In this document: piece by piece, positions 8,889 to 17,138 of the stretch
Layout of the letters: every line of letters begins with the position of its first letter
Position numbering within the stretch: position 1 is the stretch's first letter
NCBI GenBank assembly: GCA_022653735.1
Contig: JALCSU010000001.1
Coordinates: forward strand, 62,001-126,000
DNA length: 64,000 nucleotides
Source of the DNA: Bacteroidales bacterium
Lineage (GTDB): Bacteria > Bacteroidota > Bacteroidia > Bacteroidales > UBA932
Direction of reading: 5' to 3'
Translations under genes and position numbers: made by a program
Notes under the pieces: generated by a model
The model's database searches: none
The model's input: the letters and a program-made list of their open reading frames with translations, nothing else
What the model was told of the DNA's origin: nothing

Positions 8889-8907
8889 TTTCCTAAAATA
8901 AGGGAAA
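8889..8907. promoter_or_regulatory. Inverted repeat upstream of the YgjP-like gene, copy 2
   Basis: Imperfect version of the neighbouring palindrome, TTTCCTAAAATAAGGGAAA, one base short in one arm. The two copies are about 32 bases apart centre to centre, close to three helical turns. Confidence 0.55.
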
Positions 8908-8929
8908 AATCAATCGTGGCGGTCAATTA

Positions 8930-9904
8930 TTATTGCAGGTTGACGTTCGACTTCGTGGACATATCTTCTGCGCTTGGAATGACATCGCAATTGCCGTGGG
9001 CATCGGCGGCTTGCACCTTGGCGAAATAAAGAATCACCAGGGCCAGGACTACCGCCGCTATTGCGAATATGCTGAAATATAATGTCTTGGGCATGATATC
9101 TATCATGCTCTTGGCATTCTTTACTGCCTCCCCGCCAAATTGCGTCACGAGGACGGCGAGCAGGTTGTTTGAACAGTGCATTAGCATGGTGAGTTTAAGA
9201 GAGCCTGTTTTGTAGTAGACGTATCCGAACAGGGAGCCGATCAGCAGCGCAGTTATGCCTTGCCAGTAATTGCCATGGATGGCAGCGAAGAACAGGGCGG
9301 AAATGAATATGGCCAAGGCAGGGGACATGCCTCTGCTGTTAACGTCTCTGCTGAGGCCGTCGTTGTGCGAGTAATTCAGAAGGCCGCGCAGGATGATTCC
9401 TCGGCACAGCCATTCTTCCAGCACGGGAGCGAATATGCAGGTCGTCACTATGCTCACCCAGAGCGGACCATCCAGAATCGCCTCCATGGCTTTCATGAGA
9501 TTGTGATCCATTTCAGGCAGAACGCTGTTCAGCAGTTCTGTCATGAAAGAAAGTGACAATGTGCCCAGAATGACTAAAAGAGCCGCGCCGAAGCCTCCAG
9601 CTTTCCCGAAGTGGTTGCTGTCCAAGGCATAGCCTCTGTCAAACATTGAGTTCTGGCTGCTTTTGAGCCTTACGAAAATGAAAACTGGAATGAACTGGAC
9701 AGGATACATTATGAGCATCATGTAACTCATCTTGAAGCCTGGCAAGAACAGATTAAAACATAAGACGACGATTCCGGCGAGAATCATTCCAACTATGAAC
9801 CAGCCTAAGACAGCGAATAGCCCGCCTACTGACGGCGTGTACCACGAGCAAGCCGAGAGCAGGTCGTAGTTTTTCTGAACTGGCCTATTCTTGAAAAATG
9901 ACAT
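8930..9904 (-). CDS. CPBP-family intramembrane protease (Abi-like)
   Basis: 324 residues with about eight hydrophobic segments. The conserved motifs are LEEWLCRG near residue 161 (EExxxR), FFAAIHGN near 204 (FxxxH) and HCSNN near 245, the signature of CaaX-protease/bacteriocin-processing integral membrane proteases. The glutamates and histidines form the membrane-embedded active site. The N-terminus is cytoplasmic and hydrophilic; the C-terminal tail after the last helix is polar. It is probably a housekeeping or self-immunity membrane enzyme. No bacteriocin genes are nearby. It follows a nucleotidyltransferase gene on the same strand but a terminator separates them. Confidence 0.92.
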   Translation of the reverse strand: MSFFKNRPVQKNYDLLSACSWYTPSVGGLFAVLGWFIVGMILAGIVVLCFNLFLPGFKMSYMMLIMYPVQFIPVFIFVRLKSSQNSMFDRGYALDSNHFGKAGGFGAALLVILGTLSLSFMTELLNSVLPEMDHNLMKAMEAILDGPLWVSIVTTCIFAPVLEEWLCRGIILRGLLNYSHNDGLSRDVNSRGMSPALAIFISALFFAAIHGNYWQGITALLIGSLFGYVYYKTGSLKLTMLMHCSNNLLAVLVTQFGGEAVKNAKSMIDIMPKTLYFSIFAIAAVVLALVILYFAKVQAADAHGNCDVIPSAEDMSTKSNVNLQ

Positions 9905-9914
9905 ATTCTTAAAA

Positions 9915-9958
9915 TATTTAAAAATCTGCCAGCAACGGCTTGACCGCTACCGGCAGAT
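9915..9958 (-). terminator. Intrinsic terminator of the nucleotidyltransferase gene
   Basis: On the minus strand ATCTGCC...GGCAGAT closes a 15-pair stem (three G-U pairs) with a five-base loop, followed by TTTTTAAAT. It lies 20 bases after the stop codon. Confidence 0.8.
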
Positions 9959-9978
9959 GAGATATATCCATTAATATA

Positions 9979-10917
9979 TTACTTCTTCCAGAGCGGGGTA
10001 GGGTATATTCCTTTATCCACCAGTTCTTTGAATTTGGCAACCACTCCTGGGCGGTCCTCCTTGTAGGTGACTCCGAACCAATGAGAGTCGGTCGAAAGCA
10101 CCTCACATTTGTAGTTGTCCTCCTTCATCATCACGTCTACTGCGTATGGAATGTAGAATTCCTTCTTCAGTTCGTTGATGTTCTCGCTGAGGAATCTGTC
10201 GAAGACTTCCTCGCTCAGGGTGAAGTAGTCTGGAGTGAAGCCCCACATATTCATAGAGCAGAGTGCCTTGGCGTCAAGCTCGATATGCGTCTGCCCGGTG
10301 ACTGTGTTGTCGCCATAAACTTTCCCGTCGGCTTCCTTACCAACGTTCACGTGCTCTGCCACTCCGGTAAGGTGCTGGGAAGCATCGTAGTAGCAGATTC
10401 CTCTGGAGACTTTCCCATTCTCGGAGAGGGTATGGTCAAGTTCGAAGCCCACTATGCTGCATATTCCTTTAGAGTTTTCATGTGCCTTAAGCCAGTCGGC
10501 TATGGTCTTGAAAGAATCTTTTCCGTAGAAGTCGTCGCCATTGATGACTGCGAATGGCTCGTGTATGACATCTTTTGCCATGAGCACAGCGTGAGCCGTC
10601 CCCCAAGGTTTCTGTCTTTCAGGGTTCAGCGTGTATTTGGATGGAATCTTGTCGAGCTCCTGAATCACGAAATCGAACTCCAGCGGGGTGCCGTCTGGAC
10701 ATTTCACGCCAGAGTATTTCTGCCTCACTGTTTCTTCGAACTCATCCTTGAAATATTGCCTGACTATGTAGACAACCTTTCCGAATCCAGCATTAACTGC
10801 ATCGTAGATAGAATAATCGATGATAGTCTCTCCGCTAGGGCCGAGGCCGTCCATTTGTTTCAGTCCGCCGTAACGGCTGCCCATTCCAGCAGCCAGAACG
10901 AGAAGTGTAGGTTTCAT
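9979..10917 (-). CDS. Nucleotidyltransferase, sugar-1-phosphate uridylyl/cytidylyl-type
   Basis: 312 residues. It opens with LVLAAGMGSRYGGLKQMD, the nucleotide-binding loop of the NTP-transferase superfamily (G-x-G-x-R plus K). PWGTAHAVLMAKD and FAVINGDDFYG follow, where the aspartates bind the metal. Family members make an NDP-sugar from NTP and sugar-1-phosphate. The sequence resembles the UTP-glucose-1-phosphate class in its N-terminal half but lacks an obvious left-handed beta-helix acyltransferase domain. The exact sugar cannot be told. It is transcribed alone on the minus strand, divergent from divIC, and has its own terminator. Confidence 0.88.
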   Translation of the reverse strand: MKPTLLVLAAGMGSRYGGLKQMDGLGPSGETIIDYSIYDAVNAGFGKVVYIVRQYFKDEFEETVRQKYSGVKCPDGTPLEFDFVIQELDKIPSKYTLNPERQKPWGTAHAVLMAKDVIHEPFAVINGDDFYGKDSFKTIADWLKAHENSKGICSIVGFELDHTLSENGKVSRGICYYDASQHLTGVAEHVNVGKEADGKVYGDNTVTGQTHIELDAKALCSMNMWGFTPDYFTLSEEVFDRFLSENINELKKEFYIPYAVDVMMKEDNYKCEVLSTDSHWFGVTYKEDRPGVVAKFKELVDKGIYPTPLWKK

Positions 10918-10956
10918 TGGCTTGTGATTTTATTATCTAGTTTTCACAAATTTAGT

Positions 10957-10964
10957 TATTTTTG
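10957..10964 (+). promoter_or_regulatory. -7 promoter box for divIC-purB
   Basis: TATTTTTG fits TAnnTTTG and lies 20 bases before the GTG start at 10985. Confidence 0.55.
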
Positions 10965-10984
10965 CGCAAATAACCTTCGTAATC

Positions 10985-11317
10985 GTGGGAAAGTTCAAAG
11001 ACATTTGGGACAAAGATAAAGACGGCTCGAACGCTGAAAAGCGCTCTTTCGTGCGATATGCGATAGTGGCAACTGCGGTTTTCATTGTCTTAGTTGGATT
11101 CCTGAATAAGAATAACCTTGTGCGCTGGATTCGGTCTGGAATAGAAATCCAGCAGCAAGAGCGTCAGATAAAGGAATATGAGGCTGACATAAAGGATATG
11201 GAGGAGAAGGTCAATGGCCTGACGACAAGCAAGGACTCCTTGGAGGAATATGCCCGCGAAAACTTTAATTTCGCCGAGCCTGGCGATGACGTGTACATTC
11301 TAGAAGACGAAAAATAA
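10985..11317 (+). CDS. divIC: Septum formation initiator, FtsB/DivIC-like
   Basis: 110 residues. The start is a GTG at 10985 giving MGKFKDIWDKDKDG; no in-frame ATG nearby fits as well. A short charged N-terminus is followed by one membrane segment (about residues 25-43), a heptad-rich coiled coil (about 53-90, IQQQERQIKEYEADIKDMEE) and the closing motif YARENFNFAEPGDDVYILE, the standard end of the DivIC/FtsB family. These proteins link the divisome components FtsL and FtsQ at the septum. The stop codon is one base before the purB start, so the two genes are co-transcribed. Confidence 0.92.
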   Translation: MGKFKDIWDKDKDGSNAEKRSFVRYAIVATAVFIVLVGFLNKNNLVRWIRSGIEIQQQERQIKEYEADIKDMEEKVNGLTTSKDSLEEYARENFNFAEPGDDVYILEDEK

Positions 11318-11318
11318 T

Positions 11319-12680
11319 ATGGAATTGAATTCTTTAACGGCGGTCTCTCCCATCGATGGGCGTTATGCTTCGAAGACAGAGGCCTTGAGGCAGTATTTCA
11401 GTGAATATGCTTTCATCCGCAACAGGGTGAGGGTTGAAGTTGAATATTTCATAGCTCTGTGCGAGATTCCTCTGCCACAGCTCTCTGATTTCGGAGAGGG
11501 GAGCGGCATGTCCAAAGAGGAGCTTTTCTCTAAGCTGCGCTCTTTGTACTTGAATATGCAGCCTTCTGACGCAGTGCGAGTTAAGGAGATAGAAAAAATC
11601 ACGAACCACGACGTGAAAGCCGTGGAATATTACATAAAGGAACAATTCAAGGCTTTAGGAATATCTCGCTGGCAGGAGTTCGTCCATTTCGGGCTTACTT
11701 CCCAGGATATCAACAACACGGCTCAGCCGCTGATGCTGAAGGAAGCTCTTGAGAATGAATATATTCCTAAGCTAAATGAGGTTGTTTCCATCATGGAGGC
11801 CGATGCGCAGGCATGGAAAGACGTGCCTATGCTGGCGAAGACTCATGGGCAGCCTGCGACGCCGACTCGCCTTGGGAAGGAGTTCGAGGTGTTCGTAGTG
11901 CGCCTTCGCGAGCAGATGAGGCAGCTTTCTGGGCTTTCCTATCCGGCTAAGTTCGGCGGGGCTACCGGGAACATGAATGCCCACAAGGTAGCTTATCCTA
12001 CGATCGACTGGATTTCTTTCGGAGACAAATTCGTTGCTTCGCTGGGGCTGAAGCGTTCATTCCCTACGACTCAGATCGACCACTACGATAATCTTGCGGC
12101 CATATTCGATTGCCTTCGCAGGATCAATACTATATTCATCGATTTCTGCAGGGATGTTTGGACATATATCTCCATGGAATATTTCCACCAGCAGGTCGCC
12201 AAGAACGAGGTGGGCTCTTCGGCCATGCCTCACAAGGTGAATCCTATCGATTTCGAGAACGCAGAAGGTAACTTCGGGATGGCTGACGCAGTGCTGACCT
12301 TCCTTTCGATGAAGCTACCGATTTCTCGACTGCAAAGGGATCTGACCGATTCCACCGTGCAGAGGAACGTGGGCGTGCCAATCGCCCATGGTCTGATTGC
12401 CTTGGCTTCGCTTAAGAAGGGACTTGGAAAACTTATCCTTAATCGTGCCGCCATCGATGCCGACCTGCATCGCAACTGGGCTGTGGTGGCCGAGGCCATT
12501 CAGACGATTCTACGCCGAGAGAACTATCCGAACCCATACGAAACCCTGAAGAATCTCACGCGCACCGGCGCTGCCATCGACGAAGCGACGATATCTAACT
12601 TCATCGACACGCTGAACGTCTCCGACTCCATCAAAGCCGAGCTCCACGCCATCACCCCTTGGAACTACACCGGCTTCTAG
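11319..12680 (+). CDS. purB: Adenylosuccinate lyase
   Basis: 453 residues, the usual length. The N-terminus SLTAVSPIDGRYASKTEALR and the fumarase/aspartase signature SSAMPHKVNPIDFENAEGN (about 299-317) identify PurB; THGQPATPTRLGKE carries the catalytic histidine. It releases fumarate from SAICAR and from adenylosuccinate in purine synthesis. It is translationally close-coupled to divIC upstream. The hexamer GAATAT occurs at least a dozen times on the two strands in the first kilobase, far above chance. A 22-bp repeat array begins directly after the stop codon. Confidence 0.97.
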   Translation: MELNSLTAVSPIDGRYASKTEALRQYFSEYAFIRNRVRVEVEYFIALCEIPLPQLSDFGEGSGMSKEELFSKLRSLYLNMQPSDAVRVKEIEKITNHDVKAVEYYIKEQFKALGISRWQEFVHFGLTSQDINNTAQPLMLKEALENEYIPKLNEVVSIMEADAQAWKDVPMLAKTHGQPATPTRLGKEFEVFVVRLREQMRQLSGLSYPAKFGGATGNMNAHKVAYPTIDWISFGDKFVASLGLKRSFPTTQIDHYDNLAAIFDCLRRINTIFIDFCRDVWTYISMEYFHQQVAKNEVGSSAMPHKVNPIDFENAEGNFGMADAVLTFLSMKLPISRLQRDLTDSTVQRNVGVPIAHGLIALASLKKGLGKLILNRAAIDADLHRNWAVVAEAIQTILRRENYPNPYETLKNLTRTGAAIDEATISNFIDTLNVSDSIKAELHAITPWNYTGF

Positions 12681-12683
12681 GCT

Positions 12684-12780
12684 GATGCCACCCTGAACGA
12701 CCCACTACGTCATCCCAAGCGTTCTACCTCGTCATCCTGAACTTGATTCAGGATCTGTTTTTCGCAAACCCAGAATCTGG
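12684..12780. repeat. Short mosaic repeat: 22-bp units and palindrome copy 2
   Basis: Three 22-bp units with the CGTCATCC core end in the palindrome ATCCTGAA-CTTGA-TTCAGGAT at 12734-12754 and its tail ATCTGTTTTTCGCAA. Position between purB and a convergent gene suggests it may also act as a bidirectional transcription stop. Confidence 0.7.
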
Positions 12781-12909
12781 CCTGAACCATCTATTCCAGC
12801 ATGCCACTACTGGCAACCCGATGGAAATCTCTTCAATCGAGGAAACAATCTCTCCAGAAGTCATAACCGACATCATCGCGTGGATCAAGTCTTTAAGGAT
12901 ATTCCACGG

Positions 12910-14085
12910 TTAGTAGTTCATGCCGAAGTACCACAATGGGATGACGGATCCGTGCCCGGTTTCGATGTCGTCTTTCACTATGATTCCATTGTTCACATTC
13001 TCTATTTGGCGCTTTCCCTTCTTCATGCCGCCAACCTCGAATGTATATGGCTTGATGTAAAAATCGCTTTCTCGTGATGCCGTGACTAGATTGCGGACAC
13101 GCATCTGATTATAGAAAAACGTCTTGCGCACGCTACCTATGTTTGCCTTCCCACCTGTCAGGGCATACATCAGAGTAGTATTGTCTACATATACTTTCTC
13201 CATCTTTCCAAGAGCCCTCATTCCATGCGTGTTGTCGCGCAATAACCCCAACATCCCTGCCTGTTCCAGATAAACGAGATAAGAAGGCACGTTGTTCTTG
13301 CTGACTCCAACTTCTTGTGCCAAGTTGTCGAAGTTGGGTTTGTACGGTGCTATTCCGGAAACGATTTCCAGCAGACGCTCCAGCTTGCGGGCCGTGTCTG
13401 GACGAAGGTTTGCGGAATGGGCGATGTCTATCTCCATCGTTTGCACGACTATCTGATTCAGGCGCTGATAGAATCCAGGTTCTTCAGCAAACGGATAGTA
13501 ACCCTCAGTGAGATATTCATTGAAATATGGTAGCGGATGCGGAAGTTCCGGAATAGTAACTCGCTGCTTTATTATGTCATCTATTGAAAACACTGGGGCC
13601 TCGATGCCTTTGCGGATTAGAAGAAATTCACGGAAAGACAGACCCTGCAAGGTGTACATCAGAGACCTGCGGCTCAGGTCAGCCTGGCCTTTACTGATCT
13701 CAAGTACGGAAGATCCAGTGAACACTACGTGCAGGTCAGCGTGAACGTCATAAATCTGCTTGAGTTCCTGGCTCCAGCCATGATATTTATGGATTTCATC
13801 GATGAAGAGATGGGAGCCTCCGTACTTCACGAACTCATCTGCCAGAGACACAAGAGAGTGGCTATTGAAATATAGGCTGTCTGCGCTTACATAGAGCGCA
13901 TTGCTCTTGTCCGGAAGATGCTTGATATGCTGAAGCAGCATGGTTGATTTACCTACTCCCCTTGGGCCAATAATGCCTATCATTCGCGCCCTCCAATCAA
14001 TGTCGTCATAAAGATAACGAAAATGCTTCTGAGTGGTCTGCCGAAGCATCTCGTCTTGATATTGATATAAAATTTCGTCGACCAT
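12910..14085 (-). CDS. AAA-type ATPase, AAA_14/DUF4143 family
   Basis: 391 residues. Walker A is GPRGVGKSTML (about 38-48) and Walker B is HLFIDEIHK (about 89-97). FTGSSVLEISKG carries the sensor position, and the C-terminal half is the DUF4143 domain with a nuclease-like fold. Bacteroidetes often carry many paralogues of this family; their job is unsettled, with toxin-antitoxin-like or DNA-repair roles proposed. The gene stands alone, convergent with purB. A TCCCTATAATAGGGA palindrome 34 bases upstream resembles the inverted repeats before the YgjP-like gene, hinting at shared control. Confidence 0.9.
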   Translation of the reverse strand: MVDEILYQYQDEMLRQTTQKHFRYLYDDIDWRARMIGIIGPRGVGKSTMLLQHIKHLPDKSNALYVSADSLYFNSHSLVSLADEFVKYGGSHLFIDEIHKYHGWSQELKQIYDVHADLHVVFTGSSVLEISKGQADLSRRSLMYTLQGLSFREFLLIRKGIEAPVFSIDDIIKQRVTIPELPHPLPYFNEYLTEGYYPFAEEPGFYQRLNQIVVQTMEIDIAHSANLRPDTARKLERLLEIVSGIAPYKPNFDNLAQEVGVSKNNVPSYLVYLEQAGMLGLLRDNTHGMRALGKMEKVYVDNTTLMYALTGGKANIGSVRKTFFYNQMRVRNLVTASRESDFYIKPYTFEVGGMKKGKRQIENVNNGIIVKDDIETGHGSVIPLWYFGMNY

Positions 14086-14118
14086 GATCGTTTCCCTTTT
14101 CTGCGAATATACTAAAAA

Positions 14119-14133
14119 TCCCTATAATAGGGA
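14119..14133. promoter_or_regulatory. Palindrome upstream of the AAA ATPase gene
   Basis: TCCCTATAATAGGGA, six-base arms around TAA. The CCCTA...TAGGG core is shared with the two inverted repeats at 8856-8907. Confidence 0.6.
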
Positions 14134-14210
14134 CGATTTACCTAAATTTTGTCACTATTACGGGGATTTTATTGCGAGCGTCTGAATTATTACGCAGTGT
14201 GTCAGGTGCC

Positions 14211-15086
14211 TTAAAGTTGCCCGTTGAGAAGGCGCCAGAGGATGACTGTGTGACGGGCTTCGGCGACGTCGTGGACGCGGAGGATGTCTGCTCCGCCTTG
14301 GAGGGCGGCGAGGTGGGCGACTTGTGTGCCTGGAAGGGCTTCGGAAGGCGTGATGCCGAGTGGCTTCCAGATCATGCTCTTCCTGGAGACGCCTACGAGA
14401 AGCCGTTTGCCAAAAATCGCCAGCTGAGGTAGCTCACGCAGTAGTTGCCAGTTCTGTTCGACGGTTTTCGCAAAGCCATAACCAGGGTCAAGAATCCAGT
14501 CGGAAATGCCGAATAGCACGGCTCGCTGAGAGAACTCGGCGAAGAAGTCTTTCACTGCCGAGGTCACGTCATCATAGTCCGTGAGGCTCTGCATGGTCTT
14601 GGAGTCTCCGCGCGAATGAGTGGCTATGTAGGTGAGTCCGAGCCGTCCCACCAGCGATAGCATCTCGTCCGATCCTCCGCTTATGTCGTTGACTATGAAC
14701 GGCCCGAAGACATCGTACGCCTTCTGGACGATCTCTGGCCTGAATGTGTCGATGGACACTTCGAAGTCCCGCTTATCGCTCAGAAGCCTTAGAGCAGGTT
14801 CAAGCCTTCTCCACTCAGTCTCCTCGTCAACCGAATCTGACCCGGGGCGCGTGGAGCAGGCCCCGAGATCGATGATGGAGGCTCCTTCTGCGACCATCGA
14901 GCGTACCCTGGAAAGGAACGTCTCCGGCACGAATTCGCCGGAAGCTGATAGTACCCTGCTGCCTGCGTAGAAAGAGTCGTCGGTCAGATTGACGATTCCC
15001 ATTATCTGAATATTTTTCTGTGAATTTGCCAGCCTGGCTTCAGGCTGGGTCTCTCTAACGTTAAAATCTTGTCTAGTGCTTTCCAT
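14211..15086 (-). CDS. folP: Dihydropteroate synthase
   Basis: 291 residues. IMGIVNLTDDSFYAGSR, GASIIDLGACSTRPGS, VSIDTFRP, VNDISGG, DPGYGFAKT and the lysine-bearing LVGVSRKSM are the standard DHPS motifs. The enzyme joins para-aminobenzoate to dihydropterin pyrophosphate in folate synthesis and is the sulfonamide target. The about 28 residues before MGIVNLT are longer than usual. A minus-strand TATTTTTG box lies only eight bases upstream of the 15086 ATG, so the message may be nearly leaderless or the start may be internal. It is divergent from tmk. Confidence 0.95.
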   Translation of the reverse strand: MESTRQDFNVRETQPEARLANSQKNIQIMGIVNLTDDSFYAGSRVLSASGEFVPETFLSRVRSMVAEGASIIDLGACSTRPGSDSVDEETEWRRLEPALRLLSDKRDFEVSIDTFRPEIVQKAYDVFGPFIVNDISGGSDEMLSLVGRLGLTYIATHSRGDSKTMQSLTDYDDVTSAVKDFFAEFSQRAVLFGISDWILDPGYGFAKTVEQNWQLLRELPQLAIFGKRLLVGVSRKSMIWKPLGITPSEALPGTQVAHLAALQGGADILRVHDVAEARHTVILWRLLNGQL

Positions 15087-15093
15087 GATGCGC

Positions 15094-15101
15094 CAAAAAT
15101 A
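15094..15101 (-). promoter_or_regulatory. -7 promoter box for folP
   Basis: TATTTTTG on the minus strand, eight bases before the annotated ATG. It lies back to back with the tmk box, 13 bases apart. Confidence 0.5.
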
Positions 15102-15114
15102 GTCAAAATTGTGG

Positions 15115-15122
15115 TATCTTTG
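15115..15122 (+). promoter_or_regulatory. -7 promoter box for tmk
   Basis: TATCTTTG matches TAnnTTTG, 20 bases before the tmk ATG. Confidence 0.6.
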
Positions 15123-15142
15123 CGAAGTTTTTTTTAAGGAAT

Positions 15143-15874
15143 ATGCTAATCGTCATTGAAGGGTTGGACGGCTCCGGCAAGTCCACTCAGGTTCGGAAAC
15201 TGAAGAAATATCTGGAAGGGAAGAACGACAAGTTCGAATATATTCACTTCCCCAGATATGAAGCCCCTGTGTACGGCGACCTCATCAGCAGCTTCTTGAG
15301 GGGCGATTTTGGTTCCATGAACGAAGTGCACCCGAAGCTGGTGGCGCTCCTTTATGCAGAGGATCGTCATGGAGCTGCACCTACCATGAAAAAGACCCTT
15401 GCAGAAGGCGGAGACGTGCTTCTGGACAGATACGTTTATTCGAATATCGCCTACCAGTGCGCTAAAGTGGCAGACACGGAGGCAAGGGAGGCGCTTAGGC
15501 AGTGGATCTTCGACACTGAATATGGTGCATTCGGCCTTCCGAAGCCAGACTTGAACATATTCCTGGATGTACCTATCTCGTTCGTCAAGAGCGAGTTGGA
15601 GGCGGCTAGGAAGGGAAAGGACAGGGAATATCTCCATGGCGCTCAGGATGTGCACGAGGCGGATATCGAGTTCCAGAAGCGAGTGAGGGATGTTTATAGG
15701 CGCCAGGCTGAGCTGGATCCTAAGTTCATTTCTATCGACTGCTCCGACGAATTCGGAGACATGCTGCCCCCAGACGACATATTCGCTAAAATCGTCAAGG
15801 AGGTTGAATCATTGAAGTGCAGTGAAAATGTAGGTTCTAAGGCCGCTGCTTTGCGAAAACAAGATATTAAATGA
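15143..15874 (+). CDS. tmk: Thymidylate kinase
   Basis: 243 residues. The P-loop IEGLDGSGKSTQ is at about 5-16; HFPRYEAP, LYAEDRH and DRYVYSNIAYQ (about 95) are the dTMP-kinase substrate motifs. It phosphorylates dTMP to dTDP. The sequence is slightly longer than the common 210-residue form because of an extended C-terminus. The start ATG is embedded in GGAATATG, a recurrent context here. Its stop overlaps the next start by four bases, so it is co-transcribed with the DoxX-like gene. Confidence 0.95.
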   Translation: MLIVIEGLDGSGKSTQVRKLKKYLEGKNDKFEYIHFPRYEAPVYGDLISSFLRGDFGSMNEVHPKLVALLYAEDRHGAAPTMKKTLAEGGDVLLDRYVYSNIAYQCAKVADTEAREALRQWIFDTEYGAFGLPKPDLNIFLDVPISFVKSELEAARKGKDREYLHGAQDVHEADIEFQKRVRDVYRRQAELDPKFISIDCSDEFGDMLPPDDIFAKIVKEVESLKCSENVGSKAAALRKQDIK

Positions 15875-17091
15875 AAAAATTCCATTATAGGTTAAGGAGA
15901 TTCTGCGCATTCCTGATAGGTGCCACATTAGTAGTCGCAGGTGTTTTCAAATTGATGGATCCCGTGGGCACAGGGCTCATCATGGAGGACTATTTCAAGT
16001 TTTTCCATATTCAGTTCTTAGACCCTGTCGCCAAAGTGCTTGGAACCCTTCTTGCCCTGTTCGAGACTATTGTGGGAAGTGCTCTGGTGACAGGGGTCTG
16101 GCGAAGGATTACCGCAATCGTGACATCTGCGATGGTAGCATTTTTCACCATCCTTACGCTCATTCTTGCCATTTTCAATCCTCCTATGGACTGTGGCTGC
16201 TTCGGAGAGGTGATTCACCTTACCAACCTGCAGACTTTCTTTAAGAACCTTGTGCTGCTGGCATTGGCTGCCATTGCGTTCCTTCCCATCAATGAATATG
16301 GCGATGCGAAGAAACTGAAATATATTGCTTTCTGGATAGCAGCCGCATCAATGCTAGGTTTCACGATATATTCATGGTTCACCATCCCTATGGTCGACTA
16401 CACGGCGTTCAAGCCGGGCAGCGAGCTCTATGCATCGATGGACAATCCATCCGAGGCATACGACGACATGGAGACAAAGGTGATTTACGAGAAAAATGGC
16501 CAGGAAGGCGCATTCCCGCTGGATAAGCTGCCTGACTCAACATGGACATACGTGAGGACTGAGACGGTACGCATAAATGGCGCAGACGAGAACGTGGCTG
16601 TCCCACATCTCTCTTTCACCGATGCCGAAGGAAATTACCAGGACGAGCTGGCTACGGAAGGGGACGTGATGGTATGCTCTGTTTACAAGCCGGAGAAACT
16701 CAAGGGAGGGGCTTGGGACAGGATGGCAGATGTCATGGAGACAGCGAAGAGCTCCGGATACGTTCCTATCGCGCTTGTGTCTTGTTCGCAGGAAACTTTC
16801 GATGGCCTGGGCTCCATTACTCCTGATGTGCGGTCGAGGCTGAAAAAATATGTTTATTTTGCTGATTTCAAGACGCTTGTGTCAGTGAATAGGGCAAACG
16901 GTGGCTACACTATCTTCAACGATGGAGAATTGATACGGAAATATTCCGCCCGCTGGAATCCTTCGTCATCCGAACTGCTGGATATGACAGACACTGATCC
17001 ATCGGAAGATATGCTGCATTATAGCACGAACGGCAGGCTGCATCTCCAGATGTTCTTCCTCTATCTATTCATTGTGCTGGTGCTGATTTAA
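15871..17091 (+). CDS. DoxX/MauE-like membrane protein, BT_3928 family
   Basis: 406 residues. The first about 150 form four membrane helices of the DoxX/MauE type (FCAFLIGATLVVAGVFKLMD at the start), with the cysteine motif MDCGCFGE between helices three and four, as in quinone/redox partner proteins. A further hydrophobic segment, a soluble domain and a final C-terminal helix follow. In Bacteroidetes this architecture is annotated as the BT_3928 family and is usually found between housekeeping genes. A role in envelope redox or disulfide chemistry is inferred only from MauE homology. It overlaps tmk by four bases. Confidence 0.82.
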   Translation: MKKFHYRLRRFCAFLIGATLVVAGVFKLMDPVGTGLIMEDYFKFFHIQFLDPVAKVLGTLLALFETIVGSALVTGVWRRITAIVTSAMVAFFTILTLILAIFNPPMDCGCFGEVIHLTNLQTFFKNLVLLALAAIAFLPINEYGDAKKLKYIAFWIAAASMLGFTIYSWFTIPMVDYTAFKPGSELYASMDNPSEAYDDMETKVIYEKNGQEGAFPLDKLPDSTWTYVRTETVRINGADENVAVPHLSFTDAEGNYQDELATEGDVMVCSVYKPEKLKGGAWDRMADVMETAKSSGYVPIALVSCSQETFDGLGSITPDVRSRLKKYVYFADFKTLVSVNRANGGYTIFNDGELIRKYSARWNPSSSELLDMTDTDPSEDMLHYSTNGRLHLQMFFLYLFIVLVLI

Positions 17092-17112
17092 TGAATATTC
17101 CACGCTTCTTGG

Positions 17113-17120
17113 TATATTTG
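17113..17120 (+). promoter_or_regulatory. -7 promoter box for ftsY
   Basis: TATATTTG, 18 bases before the ftsY ATG. Confidence 0.55.
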
Positions 17121-17138
17121 TAAGTTTTAAGAATTATC

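Noticed and set aside
10081..11019. Long plus-strand frame antisense to the nucleotidyltransferase gene
   Set aside because: It is as long as the real gene but encodes no recognisable protein, while the minus strand carries clear family motifs and a terminator.
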